64,000 nt of DNA from positions 105,928,756 through 105,992,755 of the forward strand of contig CM063503.1 of NCBI GenBank assembly GCA_032207245.1. The letters run 5' to 3'. Positions 1 to 13,439 of the stretch are shown here, piece after piece. The notes under the pieces were generated by a model. It was given only the letters and a program-made list of their open reading frames with translations. It was not told the origin of the DNA and did no database searches. The DNA is from Pardosa pseudoannulata (Eukaryota > Arthropoda > Arachnida > Araneae > Lycosidae). Position 1 is the first letter of the stretch. Each line of letters opens with the position of its first letter. The position numbers and the translations under genes are program-made.

Positions 1-1700
1 CATTATAATGAAAATTAATTTTTTTCTTTTTAAATCAATTATGTTTAAAAAGTTTTACTAATCTGCATTTCCTGTACTATCTTACCTCCTAAACACAAGA
101 TATTTTGTTTTTTACCAGTAACATGTCCTTTAATTTTAGTTGAACTATGTTTCTGTTTTTTTAAATATAATAATGAAATTTGACATTTAATCGAGTTTAA
201 CTTTCTTAATTATTGTGGTTATAGTTTATTTCAGTTTATTTTATGCTGGACAAATTTTGACTGAAAACTTTCAATTTTTATTGGAATAACTTGTGAAATA
301 AATTATAATATACTGAAATAAAATTTTTTTCATAATATCTGTGTTTGAATACGTATAATTATCACCATATAATGCCCTACAATAGTTTTATAACTTACAG
401 AAGATTTTAAAAATAAATTATTCTATTTATTTGATTAATATTTCAAACACCAAATGGCATTTTAAACAGTCTTTTTTTAAAAATTCAACAGCTATATATC
501 TTATGAAGCTAAAAATAAGATTTGCAAAAAGTAAAATTTGTCTAATCTGTATTTATATAAATTATGATAGACGTTATGCTGATGAAAATCACTATTATTA
601 TTATTTTCTTGCAATAACCACAGTTAGAACTCTGTTTCATTCAAATATGTACAAAATATTAAGTTGAATAAAAAGTTATGTTAGTATGCATAAAAAAGAT
701 ACGTTTGGAGAACATTTTCTAAAACTATTTTTGATGCAATTGATAATCAAATGTTCTTTAATATAGCAGTATATATCATGAAATTCAGATTATTTTTGCA
801 TAAATGTAAAAATGGAACACGTGTATCATGTTTATTTATTAAAAACGGAAGAAAGTAATTTAGAAAACACAATTTCACTTTAATTTAAATGACAAATCTT
901 TTAGAAAATATTAAATATTTGTTGTACATATTTTATATTTTTATGATTAGGCAGATACAAATATTTTTCTTATTTTATGTGGGAGTAATTAAGGGATATT
1001 TTATGATTTTAGAAATATGATATAAAATATGCCTCACTTTTCAGAAACCTAACAATTAAATTGCTCTAAGTAAAGCAAAATTGACTTGATATATAATTAA
1101 ATGGAAAATTTTTACACAAATATTTTAGAGAACTAACAAAGACATTATATTATTCTTGAATTATTAGTAAATATTAATTCTGGACTAATATCCTGATATA
1201 AACTCATAAAGATTTAACACTACGTTGCAACATTCCTTAATAATACAAGTAGGCTTATTTATATACTTTATTAAAGCTAAATATACAACCTAATAAATCG
1301 TCTCAAATTTAATGTCTCATGTTTACCAAGTGTGACATCAAAAGATAAAACATATCGTAAATTTAAAACTTGTTCATTTACATTAAAATATAAAGAGGAC
1401 GTTATTTGTTTGCTGAAATATTTCTATGCTCTTAATTTATTTCTTAACTCGCTTTCGTATATTCGCCACATTAATTTTTTAAAACAAATATTTTTTCTCT
1501 TTCACAAGAAGCAAACAACATTAGCTATTTACTGACATACTTCTAGTAGGTTGGAGTGATGGAGAATTTGTTAAAATTTTCTTAAAGGTAAAAGCTTCTG
1601 TAATAAAAATATCCGACAAATCCATAGTATTTAAAAAGTGATATAAAAAAAGTTAATCAAATTCGAAATTAATATTCTCAAATGTTTTCAAATAAGGAGA
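1..1700. other. unique AT-rich DNA, no gene seen
   Basis: Low-complexity AT-rich sequence with stop codons in all frames. The small open frames (for example 78 codons from 431) have no domain or composition that suggests coding. I see no repeat, RNA or mobile element here. Confidence 0.6.
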
Positions 1701-1719
1701 CATTTTTACTAAAGCGGAA

Positions 1720-2180
1720 AAATGTGCCGACTTAGCTGAAATTAAGTTTGAAATATGTAAGCTTTAACCGCTGCTTATGCAGTCGTTGATGTCCGACATT
1801 AAGAATGGGTTTTCATACCCTTCCGTAGTAACAGTTCATAGTTATAAAAAGCGCACCCTTTCATTTTCTAGCGACTAATATGTCTAGGATAATAATTATT
1901 CAGCGCTTTCATATAGGCTGGTGGGTAAATGGTGCCCTTTTTCATCCAGATAGAACCATAATGTCGTTTATGTGGAAGAAAACTCCGTTCTGAAAGTAAA
2001 TGGAGTTCTTAATGCTCTTTAGGAGATGGGGAGAAAAGCTGACAAAGCTCACATTAATAGTAGAATTAGAGCCAACCTCGGGAGCTGGGAGCTTGGGAGA
2101 CTTTTCACTACGATGTGATAAATTCCAGGGTAAATGCAAATATGTGGGAACAGAAAGCAACTCTTAAGAAAGAATATGTT
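1720..2180. other. higher-complexity unique block, function unknown
   Basis: Base composition is richer in G+C than the flanks, with few homopolymers. A 72-codon open frame lies on the minus strand (1942-2160), but I recognise no family and see no clear splice context. It could be a conserved non-coding element, an old exon, or an ancient transposon fragment. Only the change in composition is visible. Confidence 0.3.
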
Positions 2181-2260
2181 CGCGAATTATCTAAAAGTGT
2201 GTGATGAAAAGATAATGTAAAGGCATTTATCTTTGAGAAGGTTAGAGAGAAGAGAGTAGT

Positions 2261-3145
2261 AATACAAATTATGGATGATAAGTAAACTTCAATAGCATGT
2301 AGTGTCAGTCATTGAGAAAAAATTACGTATAACAATATTGGATATCTACTCAAATACAAATCAGCCCTCATTGTGTATATACAGGGTGTTCAAATTTGAA
2401 CATATTTCCTTTAAATTTGTCTATCTGTCAAAACTATTTTTCAGAAAGTTATATAATATTGTGTGTGACATAATAAGGAATTGAATTAAACATTTAGCCG
2501 ACATTAACTGTAATTAAAAACATTATAACAACAATATCTGTTCAACATGATGGTCAGAATTTTCAGCAACATTTTAAGGTGCTAAACAGCATTTGTTCTC
2601 AAAATTCATTTACAAACGACAATGTCACAGAACACTACTTTATTAATGAGTGGATACAGCAATCTCCAGACCTGATCACATGCTCCTTTTGGTTTTTAGT
2701 ACACTTTTCTTACAGCATTATAGAATCCATAACTTAAAATTAGAAAGTATATTTTAGTTAAATTAGAAAATGACATGTATCATCGTTTCGTCAATGATCA
2801 TGTATGTAGCAGTTACCCACAATAAAATAATAGTAATTTTTTCCATCTTGGTCTTCAATTTAACAAAGAACGTCTATTGTACTAACGACAGTTTTTCTAA
2901 GCATAATGTTTCAGACACTAGTATTACATACAAGTGACTTTTTTATATATCTAATGTTCTTATACGTCTCTTAAAAAAGCTGATAATGCCATTAAGAAGT
3001 AAATAATTACATAGTCACGGCATTTTTACTTATATCATATTGCACTCAGCTTTATTTTAATTAGATTGATGGAAATTGCATCATTTTATAGTTATTCTTG
3101 GTCAAATTACTTAATTTTTAAGATTACTGTAAGTTTTGGATCACA
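2261..3145. other. unique AT-rich DNA, no gene seen
   Basis: No coding, RNA or repeat signal seen. The region leads into the compound microsatellite at 3150. Confidence 0.55.
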
Positions 3146-3149
3146 TGAT

Positions 3150-3470
<321 letters not shown>

Positions 3471-4630
3471 ATTACTTATATATTTTATTGACTATCAATC
3501 ATATAAAATTACATATAAAAATTACAGAAAAACACTGTGAAGTTTAAAATGAAGAAACGGTGAAGTTTAAAATGAAGTATTAAAAGTAATAAATAGTGTA
3601 ATATAAAATTCCTTAAATGAGAAAATAAGATGATAGAAATCATTTATTCAAAATATCGTCAAAGTCGATAATTAAAGCTAAAACCTATAATTCGTTGTTT
3701 CAAACTAAGTGTTTAAAATATAAATAGAAAAAAATTGTAACATATTTTAACATTGATTGATTTCAAGTTATCTGAAATAACTTTCTAAAAGCTAAACAAT
3801 TTACACAATCTTTTAAAATATTAAAAAATATTAATCTATTTATGAAAGAATATAATTCAAACTAATCTGATATTAAATTACGTATTCATCACACTTTGCG
3901 TTTAAAGTATAGATAATAACTTTTTTTCAGAAAAGCGTAAAATAATTATTTATGTATATGGTAGTACTTTTTTTTTCTTTTATTAACATTAATGGTCAAT
4001 AAATTATGAAAAATAAACTTGATAACTTTCTTCCTTTAACGTAGCATAATTTTTTATTGTTCAAAGCGATTTCCTACTCATAAATTGCATATTCTCCACA
4101 TATATTATTTTATCTTTTATAAAGTAATTTTTTACCCTTCTTTTATAAAACAAAAACGTTATTTATTTCATTTGCAGCAGACATGATTTTTATTTTCTTA
4201 TATTATGAATATTATGATCAGAGGAGAAACGTCGGAGAAATATTTCAAACAATTATAATATTATTGCTATTTCCCAGTGCATTTTGATTATCTTTTATTT
4301 TTATGTATTCAAATTTTTATATTATTTTAAACTATGCCAGTAAAGAACTAATACTACTTATGGTGAGTACAATAGTATATATATTTTGTTAATAAATAAA
4401 CAAGCATAATATATTTTGTTTACAATACAATTATAATATATTTTGTTTTTTATTCACTAAATTTTAATTTCTTTAAATTTTCTTTTCGCAAAAAGAATGT
4501 GGCTGGGAATATGTTCTTTTCTCATTCTGTTGCTAGGAAATTCTTAGCAACTCAAATATCTAGTGGCTCTATGATAAACTTTACAAAAATTAGAAATTTT
4601 ATTTTTTAGAATGAATTATTAGACTAATTA
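3471..4630. other. unique AT-rich DNA, no gene seen
   Basis: AT-rich single-copy sequence. A few phrases such as ATAATATATTTTGTTT recur near 4380-4445, which is a small local duplication. Nothing else is supportable. Confidence 0.55.
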
Positions 4631-4639
4631 GATTATTGG

Positions 4640-5145
4640 CTCTTCTTCAAAATTTGAAGAAAATTCAGACGTTATGACGTTTACAGCTGTGATCTTAAAA
4701 GTATGATTCATTAAGTACTTCGACGGAATTCAGAATGGAAGTTTGAGAGTACTATTTCAAGACATCTCGCTAGTTAATAGGAAGTCATTCCAATTATTGC
4801 ACGAAATTCAAGATCTTTCCTCTGTAGAAATGAGAGACGGAGTTCGTACACTCTAGCTGTAGTGGTTACAGTACGCAAAATTTATCTGGCAATAAGATGT
4901 TGTCAGTCTAAGACAGCGGTTAAAATGTCTAAAGCTCTCCGCATACTATGCAATTTATCAGTACAGTGATTCTCGTAATCAGTAGATTATTTATCTAGAA
5001 AAGTCTTTGATATCAGTGAGTGTACTTTCACACCATTGTAATCGTAGCTGAAATTGGTTTAAAAGATGTACGACTCTTTCCAAATCAAATAATCAGTGTT
5101 CTTTCTACGTTCAATCAGGCATTTGTGGCTACCATAGATTTTTAA
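4640..5145. other. higher-complexity unique block, function unknown
   Basis: About 500 bp of clearly less AT-rich sequence (for example around 4830-4990) with no long open frame and no recognisable transposon end. It may be a conserved non-coding element or an old repeat. This is a composition-based remark only. Confidence 0.3.
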
Positions 5146-5150
5146 ATATT

Positions 5151-6280
5151 AAAGCTGCAAATTCCTACTTATTTTACTCACATTTTACAAATATTTTGGA
5201 TTTTTATTTTAGATAGAGCAATACAGTTATATATATATATCAGCACAGTGTAGACTAGCATGTTCATATGTATTACATGTTACTCTTACAAAAAAGTTGA
5301 TGTATTTGAAAGTTGTAAGTATACATTTTTAAAAAAAAAAACCCAGCTTTTCAGGCCTTTAAAAATATTTTTGCAGATCATTCAGCTTTCTGACTGTATT
5401 AGTTTTCAAGTAATAATAAACTGCCATCATAATTTCGAATTTATATTGAAATAATATATCCCATGCAATATATTGTTTACTTTTAAGTACTTGCTTCATT
5501 GTAATCGAAAATACATCCCTGTTTTAAATCTAATTTGTTAAAAATTTTATTACAGAAGCATTTTGTTCAGTTCAACTTCCTTTAAGAAAACATATATAAT
5601 TCACCTAAATGTTGATAGATAATCGTTCAATTATATTTTTTTTAAATTTGTGATCATTATTAAAAAGACTTTGAATAGCTATATTTCTGAAAACACATGT
5701 AAAAGGGGATTAACATGCGATGAAAATCATTTACCTATGACATAAAGAAAAAGTAAAGTTGAACGTAAAGAAAATTGCAATTTAATGTCTTTTCTAAACA
5801 AGAGCTAAAACAAATAAGTTTATAAAAGCTACGTACTTAAATATTAGAAGGTCATCACGTTGAAATTATGATACAAATGAGAATGTTAGCTCACTTAAAA
5901 ATAATTATTGATAAAAATGATCATTAATATATAACTAAAGATAAACTCCATAACAAAAATGAAGTACAGAAACATGAAAATTACTTTATTTTAATTCATA
6001 AAGCTATTAATTACTCCTCCTTAACTTCAAGTATTTTATTTCTTTGATTATTTATACATACCATAATTTTAATTAGTAATAGTTTAAAGGTAATTATTAT
6101 ACGATATATTTACTGAAAATAATACAGAATATCGAGGTATCTCAAAATGTTCATCATTAATAACATCATTAGCAAAAGCTGTTTATAATAGGAAACAATA
6201 AGTGTTTTTATAAAGTTTAATTTTACTTAAGGAAATTTCCCCTTTAAGCAATAATAAAAGCAGCAATATATGCACAGTAG
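5151..6280. other. unique AT-rich DNA, no gene seen
   Basis: Contains one short TA run (5228-5240) and a poly-A run near 5331. The 64-codon frame at 5260 is AT-driven and not convincing. Confidence 0.55.
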
Positions 6281-6289
6281 CTCATTCCT

Positions 6290-6885
6290 TTTAGCTTTAG
6301 AAAGTGACTTTCGGCCGTTGATCTGAAGTATTAAATAGAGTTTTTGCACTTGAATACCCTTTTATTCTCAAAGACTACAGGAGAAATTTATTTCATCTTG
6401 GAAGAGAAACTTACAAACATTCGAGCAACGAAATTTGTTAATACCCTAGAGAATGGATACTGCATATGAAAAGGCTTTGTTTACTTCAATTGATTGTGGG
6501 GTGGAAAATTCTCAGACCATCCATTGTAATGTATATTTAGTGCTTGATGTGGGAATGCTCTTTCATAAAGATTATGTCCCTTTCACTCAAGTTACGGTTG
6601 AATGATAGCAAGTAAATTGTACCGAGAATAGGCAGTGGAACTTTCTAGGGATACATATTTACATAAAGTTCGGACAATACCTATATTAGCTTTATCACCA
6701 CTTTCAATAAGTCAGAGAAAGTATACAAGTTCCAAAACAGCTTTTACTTGCATAACTTTGTTATTATGAATTAACATTGTTTCGCAGAGTAACCACTCTT
6801 GAAATGCATTAAGATTCGATGTTCACTTCGGCAGTATTCGATGCGATAGTAGCACGGCACTTTAGAGTTTATTTTGAACTACAAT
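6290..6885. other. higher-complexity unique block, function unknown
   Basis: About 600 bp of mixed composition with no simple repeats and no substantial open frame. It is one of several such blocks in the window that resemble conserved non-coding DNA in texture. No family recognised. Confidence 0.3.
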
Positions 6886-6889
6886 TGTA

Positions 6890-8570
6890 AAAGTATTGAG
6901 TTTTTTAAGGGGATTAATGTAATAAATACGGAGAAGAAACAAAAAGAAATAACTGAAGTAATTTAATAATGCTAAAATGCTCCTTCCCTCTCAAATTCAG
7001 CTAATGTTTTAACTTTTGTTATCATATATTTCATCATTAATTCATAATATGCATTTCAAATATTTAATAAAATAATTGAAATGCATTGCTACACAATCTA
7101 AAAAAATCAGAAATCATACCAAATACTTTATTCCAGTGGATAGAAATTAAATTTACAAGCTTATTTTAAATATGAGATATATATCAGGAAATATCATAAC
7201 TGTTAAATTACTAGTGTTAATCTAACACTAATCTGACAGTTTTACACTTTTTAAAATGAAATGTATGAAATATAATATAATTCATTTAAACTTTTATTTC
7301 AACATTATTTTTTGATATTTTGTTCATGTAGCTATGATCTTTCTACACGTAAATTTTTATTATGAAATACAACGTACCCTTCATATCATGCATTTGATAT
7401 GGTCGTTTACCACTTAAATCATTTTAAGAAAATTTTAATAATTATATACTGCTAAAACATAATGATATTTAGAGACATTTTCCTATAGCGAATTTTTCTA
7501 CTCTCTATCGAGCCTACTTTTATCTTTTTACATTCGGAATCACTTATTTTCTTATTTGAGGCAACCACTATCGTTTATCTAAGTCACCATTTTAAACCTT
7601 ACTTCATTTCCTCGGTAACAGTAACTTCATCATCTATGCAAGAGATTCACTTCTTTTTATATTTCAGCAGTTCTTTTTACTTCATAGAAAAGGACTTTCT
7701 CTTGACTAACTTACTTTAAGTCATGTCATACTGTTTTTATAGAAAAGGAAAAAAATCGCCCATGGTTTGGAGGGAAATTTTCCTTTTTTCTATTATATCG
7801 CAGAAATTTTTTGTGCGGTATTCTTATGTGCTTATATCATAGCACTTAAATACTTTTCCAATTGCTACATTTAGTCGGTAAGTTAGTTAAACATCCTAAA
7901 ATTTATAAACTTCACATAAACATACATAAAACTAAAATATATTGCTATGAAAAATATTTGGTTGTTCCTATACAGAATTGTAAATCTTCTCGGATATTGT
8001 CGTGATTTCTTAAAATTTCCATGAAACTTTTATTCATATATATAGAACAATATTATGGCGTTTACAAACATTACTATGTGAAAGGCAATTACATAAATCT
8101 AAATTAATTTTCCTTCTTGGTTTCGTAGGTGCTGAAATAGCTGAAATACTGCAAAATTAAGTATGGAGTAATAAATAAACTATTTGATATAAATATAATT
8201 ATTATCATTTCAATAATTTTATAATAATAGTGTGTTACATTTTTTATAATAGTAAATCTAAATTCTTTGAATTATTACATTGTATTTATAGAGAAGTGTA
8301 TACATTACTACTTAACTAAGATAATTTTTTATGATTCAGATTTTTAACATTTTTATTCTACAAAATTTGACGTAAAAACAACTATAGCTTGTAAAACAAC
8401 TTGATAAAATAATTACTGAAGTAAAATTTCTACAACTTTTCTAAGCTGGTTCATAGCAGAATTTTAAAGAAATGTTTACGATAAATAACTAGATTTCCAA
8501 ATAATTTAAATAGATTTTCCTTGAAATATTCTGATGCATAAATAAAAATTTATTCAAAATATTATGGTTT
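6890..8570. other. unique AT-rich DNA with one small hairpin
   Basis: Mostly low-complexity. A perfect 7-bp inverted repeat with a 3-base spacer (AGTGTTA / TAACACT) lies at 7213-7229. It may extend through a partial outer pairing (AACTG at 7199, CAGTT at 7237). No gene seen. Confidence 0.5.
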
Positions 8571-8574
8571 CAGG

Positions 8575-8820
8575 ATTTTAAATTGTAGCTATAGTTATTC
8601 CCTTGTAACTTCGTGAGAGACTTCACAATATATGAGGCTATTATATGACTTGAACTCTGACGTTGTATCTTTAGCTTTGTTATTTTGTGAGAGCCATCAC
8701 AATATGCATAACACTATTATAGGACTTGAACTGCAGACGTTATATCTATCACTGTGTAACTTCCTTAAATACTTTACAATATACATAAGACCTTTATACG
8801 ACTTCAACTGGAGACGTTAA
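8575..8820. repeat. degenerate ~76-bp tandem repeat, three copies
   Basis: The phrases 'acttGTGAGA..CTTCACAATAT' and 'GACTTGAACT..GACGTT' recur three times. The GACTTGAACT-like landmark falls at 8648, 8723 and 8800, giving spacings of 75 and 77 bp. Copies are strongly diverged, so the expansion is old. A 62-codon open frame (8632-8820) runs through because the period is near a multiple of three. I do not think it is a gene. Confidence 0.8.
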
Positions 8821-8829
8821 GTTTCAATA

Positions 8830-10155
8830 AGTTATTTATTGCAACGAGAAATAAATATGACTAAGTAGGTGATTGAGCTTATAAACTTACAATAAAAATA
8901 AATTAAACAATATTATTTTTATAATTAGCGAGTATCTACATATTATTAATTAGCAACTATTATCAATTTGAATTTCAACAAACAAGAATAAAGCCAAATC
9001 CTAAAATCGAATAAATGAAGAACATAAAATATAAATTTAACTATAAATTTTAATAAAAAATATTCTTAAAGGAAGAAAAAATTAGTGCAATAACAAGTTT
9101 CTGAAGTAACTGAATTTCAAAGAACTATTTTTTTTAAAACAAATATTTGACATAAGCGAATATAAAACATAAACAATATTATGTTTCAGTGAATTGTTAG
9201 CAATTGTAAAACTGTATCAGAATATTACTTTAAATAATTTTCGAAGACATAAATGTCATTAAAAATAGACATAAAAGCTAACATACGATCACTATGTAGT
9301 TTAATACTTTTTAGTGGATTTAAAAATGACACCCAAGTGTATCATCTATGTGTTTCATGGTCTAAAGATAAAAATAATGACGAACTAGAAATGACTATGA
9401 GCTGAAAATTTCTCGAAACAATATAGAATCTTTTCCCTTTAATAGCATTGAGTTTTTAGAAGATTTAGTTTTAAAAAGAAATGCTGATTTATTAACACTA
9501 TAAATTTTAATTCATTGAAACTGAATTTTTCTAGCAATATGGCATCAAATTTATCATAATTATTAAGAGACCTTTGAATTTCCATACTTAGTTAATAGAA
9601 AGCATGTTCTATACATTAAATAACCTATGTCCTAAATTTGTTACATTTTAGTAAAAGTTAATTTAAATATACTTTATATATACTTCGAATCTCCGAAGCA
9701 CTTTGACACATTATTATTCTGGTATTTCTTTTAACTTCTTAATAAAATACTAAATTATTTATTCCTTAAGTATGTGAAGATAAAAGTAAGATTTTCTCTT
9801 AGACTTTTCAATTTCAGGTATTTATGAAGTTAAGAGCTCACGTACACTCGAAAGAAATTATAACCATATATAAGAAGTAGCTGAAATTGTTTTTAAAATT
9901 TAAATAAAATTCATCTGATTGTTGGCAATGTGCGTTTTTGGGAGTAAAACATAACTCATATATGCTACATGGATATGATATCAGTAACACAACATATAGA
10001 ACAAAGGGTCATTCAAAATTTTAAACATTTCTACTAATAGGTGGTTCCCATAATCTTTGACATAATTGATTCAAATATAGAATCATAATTCAAACTCTTT
10101 AGTGCTCCGCAGCTCTAATTAAGTAATGTACGAACTAAGCGAACTGAAACATCAC
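8830..10155. other. unique AT-rich DNA, no gene seen
   Basis: AT-rich single-copy sequence with no feature I can support. Confidence 0.55.
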
Positions 10156-10159
10156 CCTA

Positions 10160-10518
10160 ATGTTGTTGTTTATTCTGATGACACTTCGTCAAACCAAGCC
10201 CGATTGAGCCATACGCTATTTGCATTAAGGAAAAATTATGTGCCTTTCGTTTTAACTAGCACCGCTAGAGTGAAAGGACGACTTATGCTCCAGTGGATCA
10301 TCTTGATATAGAATCAGGAACCAAGCAGATGACTCATAGGCTTGACCTGTCATACCCAAAGGTAATGATTGAGAACTTATAGGACATTGTGATCACGAAC
10401 ATATATTGTAAGTGACCCGTCACCTTTAACGAACACTAAAGGTTTTAGGCCGGCTCGGGCTCCAAACTCGCAACCCTCCAGTTATGAGGAGTTGCCTTTG
10501 CCGACTGAGCTACAGCGA
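10160..10518 (-). mobile_element. tRNA-derived SINE, family A, copy 1 (minus strand)
   Basis: Reverse-complemented, this begins with a tRNA-like head: a box A-like stretch TAGCTCAGTCGG (rc of 10501-10512), then an anticodon-loop-like CTCATAA, then a decayed box B near 10460-10472. It ends in an AACAACAACA tail (10160-10172). It aligns along its full length with the plus-strand copy at 38502-38849, including the shared body phrases CACAATGTCCT, GGAGCATAAGTCGT and GTTTGA..AAGTGT. The other copy has CGT at the anticodon position. Here it is CAT, consistent with CpG decay. A 61-codon open frame inside (10126-10311) is a by-product. No clear target-site duplication is visible. Confidence 0.85.
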
Positions 10519-10529
10519 CTGCAGTAATG

Positions 10530-12230
10530 ATTAAAGATTCTTATCAATACAGTCTTGCTTATTATAAAACATATATTACTAGAATTACACACAGATATAT
10601 TATTATTCTAATTAGCTATTAAAATTGGATTTCAGCCTGCATATATGTACGTCTTATTAAAGAAGTAGTAAGTGTTTCAAAAGTTAGCTTTCCTGAGTTA
10701 ACCTGATGAGGAAATAAGACAGTGTCACAATAGGATGTATCTGTCATAGAAGATCTAAAATATTTCCCGTGCCAAACAGACATCAACTATATATTCTAGG
10801 CTATTTACCTTATAAAATCAGTTTTGGTCTTATTACTTTAAAAATTCTTATGGTACTTTCCGTCACTTATGGAATGACGCACTAATCAAACCAAAAGAAT
10901 CCATTGAATATATAGTATTGTATATAAGAGTTTGTTTGTCTTTAATGTTGAAAAGACAAAGACTGACATTTTAGCTTCATTTTAAAATGTTTCTGACATA
11001 TATTACATGACTATTAATTTTTATTATGAACAAATTACTTAATGCACTAGTTATAAGTACATAATGGTTTTATTTAACACGTTGAACAAAGTTTCCCTAT
11101 CTCAAATCAGAAATTCTTCTGGCATGCAACGATAACACATTCAATAAAAAATTAAAAAATATCAATGACATGCAGAGTTCATTTTATTATATTAGAATAT
11201 AGTACCATAAAACTAGGAGTAATTTATAGGATAATGTTAAGATTTTTTAAAAAAATATAGAGTTTCTTATGATTTTCCCTCATACTTTAAGGTTATTAGG
11301 AATAAATTTAATTTTAGACATTATATATTTTCAACAAATGTAATTTATAATATACTTCAGAAATTTTAAATATATTGTTTGAAATTAAAGAAAGAATTAA
11401 GAAGTTCGATAAAATTTAGGAGACAAGAATTTGGTATAAACAGAGTAATGTGACTAATTATTTTATAGAAAAAAAGAGTCATTCGTCTTATCCAAATACT
11501 TTTTCTTCTTTCTAATTTTTCTAACTTATTTGATTTTTTAACACAGTAACTTAAGACTTTCTCGATGGTTCACTAGCTAAGAAATCAGTCAAGCGCCAAA
11601 AAAATCTCCAAGCCTGAAATGTTTGGTTTCGTTACGTCAGTAGAGAAAAAATGCAGATTTCTAGTGTAATTGCAGATTTTTAATTGCTTAATGGTAAAAT
11701 TGTTTCGTATCTTTTATTTCTTTTAATATTGATTATACATTTATTTTCGTTTATAGAAATAAAAAAAAACGTGATTGGAATTTTGTGTTTCGGTATTCAG
11801 TCTCTTTCTTCTTGCTTCATTTTATGACCTTCCACGGTTGAAGTACTTCATCCATTTCACATCAATATAGGGACTTACAATAAATTCAAACAATAAAATT
11901 TCTTTCACCATCTCAGAGATTTTTGATAAGAATGATTTGTTTTGTAATATAACATATGCTTTAACAAAAGAAATATTCTAATATACATGAAATATGCTTT
12001 GTTAAATAACATTTTAATTCCTTTTTAAGAAATATTTTTCATTTAATATTTTACAAAAAATATTTTTTTGCAAATTTTAACTTACATTCTGATTTATTAT
12101 AATTCCAAATTTTTATTTCAGCCCTTAAGTCTTTGAACAAGATTTTTGTATATGTTCTATTTAAAAATTACTTTCTCACAAATAAATCTTCTAATTTTTT
12201 GACTTTTTTTAAAATCATGCACAAAATTTT
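10530..12230. other. unique AT-rich DNA, no gene seen
   Basis: No supportable feature. A slightly richer patch at 11570-11650 has no recognisable identity. Confidence 0.5.
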
Positions 12231-12238
12231 ATAACCAA

Positions 12239-12350
12239 GGGCCAGTTTCTATACCGTCGTGTAACGGCTAACCGGGATTAATCTCTGTATAAACAAAGAA
12301 TTGCGTCCCACCATTGGTGGGCACCATGAGTTAAATACGGTTATCAGTTA
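12239..12350 (+). repeat. possible transposon-end fragment with hairpin
   Basis: A locally GC-richer patch begins GGGCCAGTTTCTATACCGTC and contains GGCTAACCGGGATTAA. This style of sequence (GGGC-CAGTTTC plus a TTAACCGGGATTA-like phrase) resembles ends of short non-autonomous DNA elements that I recall from arthropod genomes. A hairpin CCCACC-ATT-GGTGGG lies at 12307-12321. No matching opposite end was found, so this is at best a solo fragment. Confidence 0.3.
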
Positions 12351-13430
12351 AATGATTTACTTTATTTTATATTAAATATATATTTGTTTTGATGGATAAA
12401 ATTATATTCCAAATTAAGGTTATCACAATTTGGAATTTATTTAAAAGGTTATAATGTCGTACATAAAAGCAGTTGTGCGTTTTATCTTATTAACATGCTT
12501 ATATAAATTATGTTTTAAATAAATGGAGAAGTCTGTAGAAACTGTTTATTCAAACAATAAGAATTCCTTGTAAACTACACAAATGGTTGTCATTAATTAA
12601 GTCTAGCACATCATTTATGATATATTTTTACGTGGAGAAATTCCAATTAGAAACTACTATTTATAAACTTCAATTGCCATCAAATTTACTCCAAGATATT
12701 AAGTAAATTATTATTTCGTCTTGGTGACAATACAATATGTAACACAGTTGGTAACTACTATACGCATTGTACATTTTATCATAAATTTACAAGTTTAGTA
12801 TGAGAAACAACACATCAGCTTATAATTTTTTACTACTTTCTAATATACATTCACTAACAGTATAAATTTATTTTTGGTGGTTGAATTCAAAGGGTTTTGA
12901 CATATTTTGTAAAATATTTCTCAAGTGTATCTTATATAAACACTTTATTCTAATATATTACTGAAAAAAATGCATTTTCACATATCGGGTATATAATATT
13001 AAAAAATTATAAAACTTTTTTGTGCTTTCCACTCTAACTAAATACTCTAAGTAGTTAATAGGATAAACTGAAGTTTCTTTAATGAGTATTACATCGCTAA
13101 GTTAAAAAGTACAATTTCATAGCAGATAATAATTTAACTTTGGAATGAAAGTTTGAATAATTTAATTAAATTTACTTAAAATATATCTAAACTATCAAAA
13201 ACAATATCCTTATACTATTGTAATTCTATGGGAATCCATATTTCTGAGTTACGCCTAGTACTGTTGTTGTTTGTTTCAAGCTACCGCAGATATGTGAGCT
13301 TAATATGTAATTAAAATTTTCAATAATGGGAAATTTACTCTATATGCAGTTGAATAAAACGACTTAATTATCTTTTCAAAAATTATAGTATTCTCGAAAC
13401 AAGCCTTTTCATCATTTAGAAACAATAAAC
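12351..13430. other. unique AT-rich DNA, no gene seen
   Basis: No coding, RNA or repeat signal supportable. Confidence 0.5.
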
Positions 13431-13439
13431 TAGTAAGCG

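Noticed and set aside
1942..2160. 72-codon minus-strand frame with a plausible-looking composition
   Set aside because: I could not link it to any family or splice sites, so it is not reported as a gene.
8632..8820. 62-codon open frame
   Set aside because: Produced by a degenerate tandem repeat with a period close to a multiple of three.
10126..10311. 61-codon open frame
   Set aside because: Lies almost wholly inside the inverted SINE copy.
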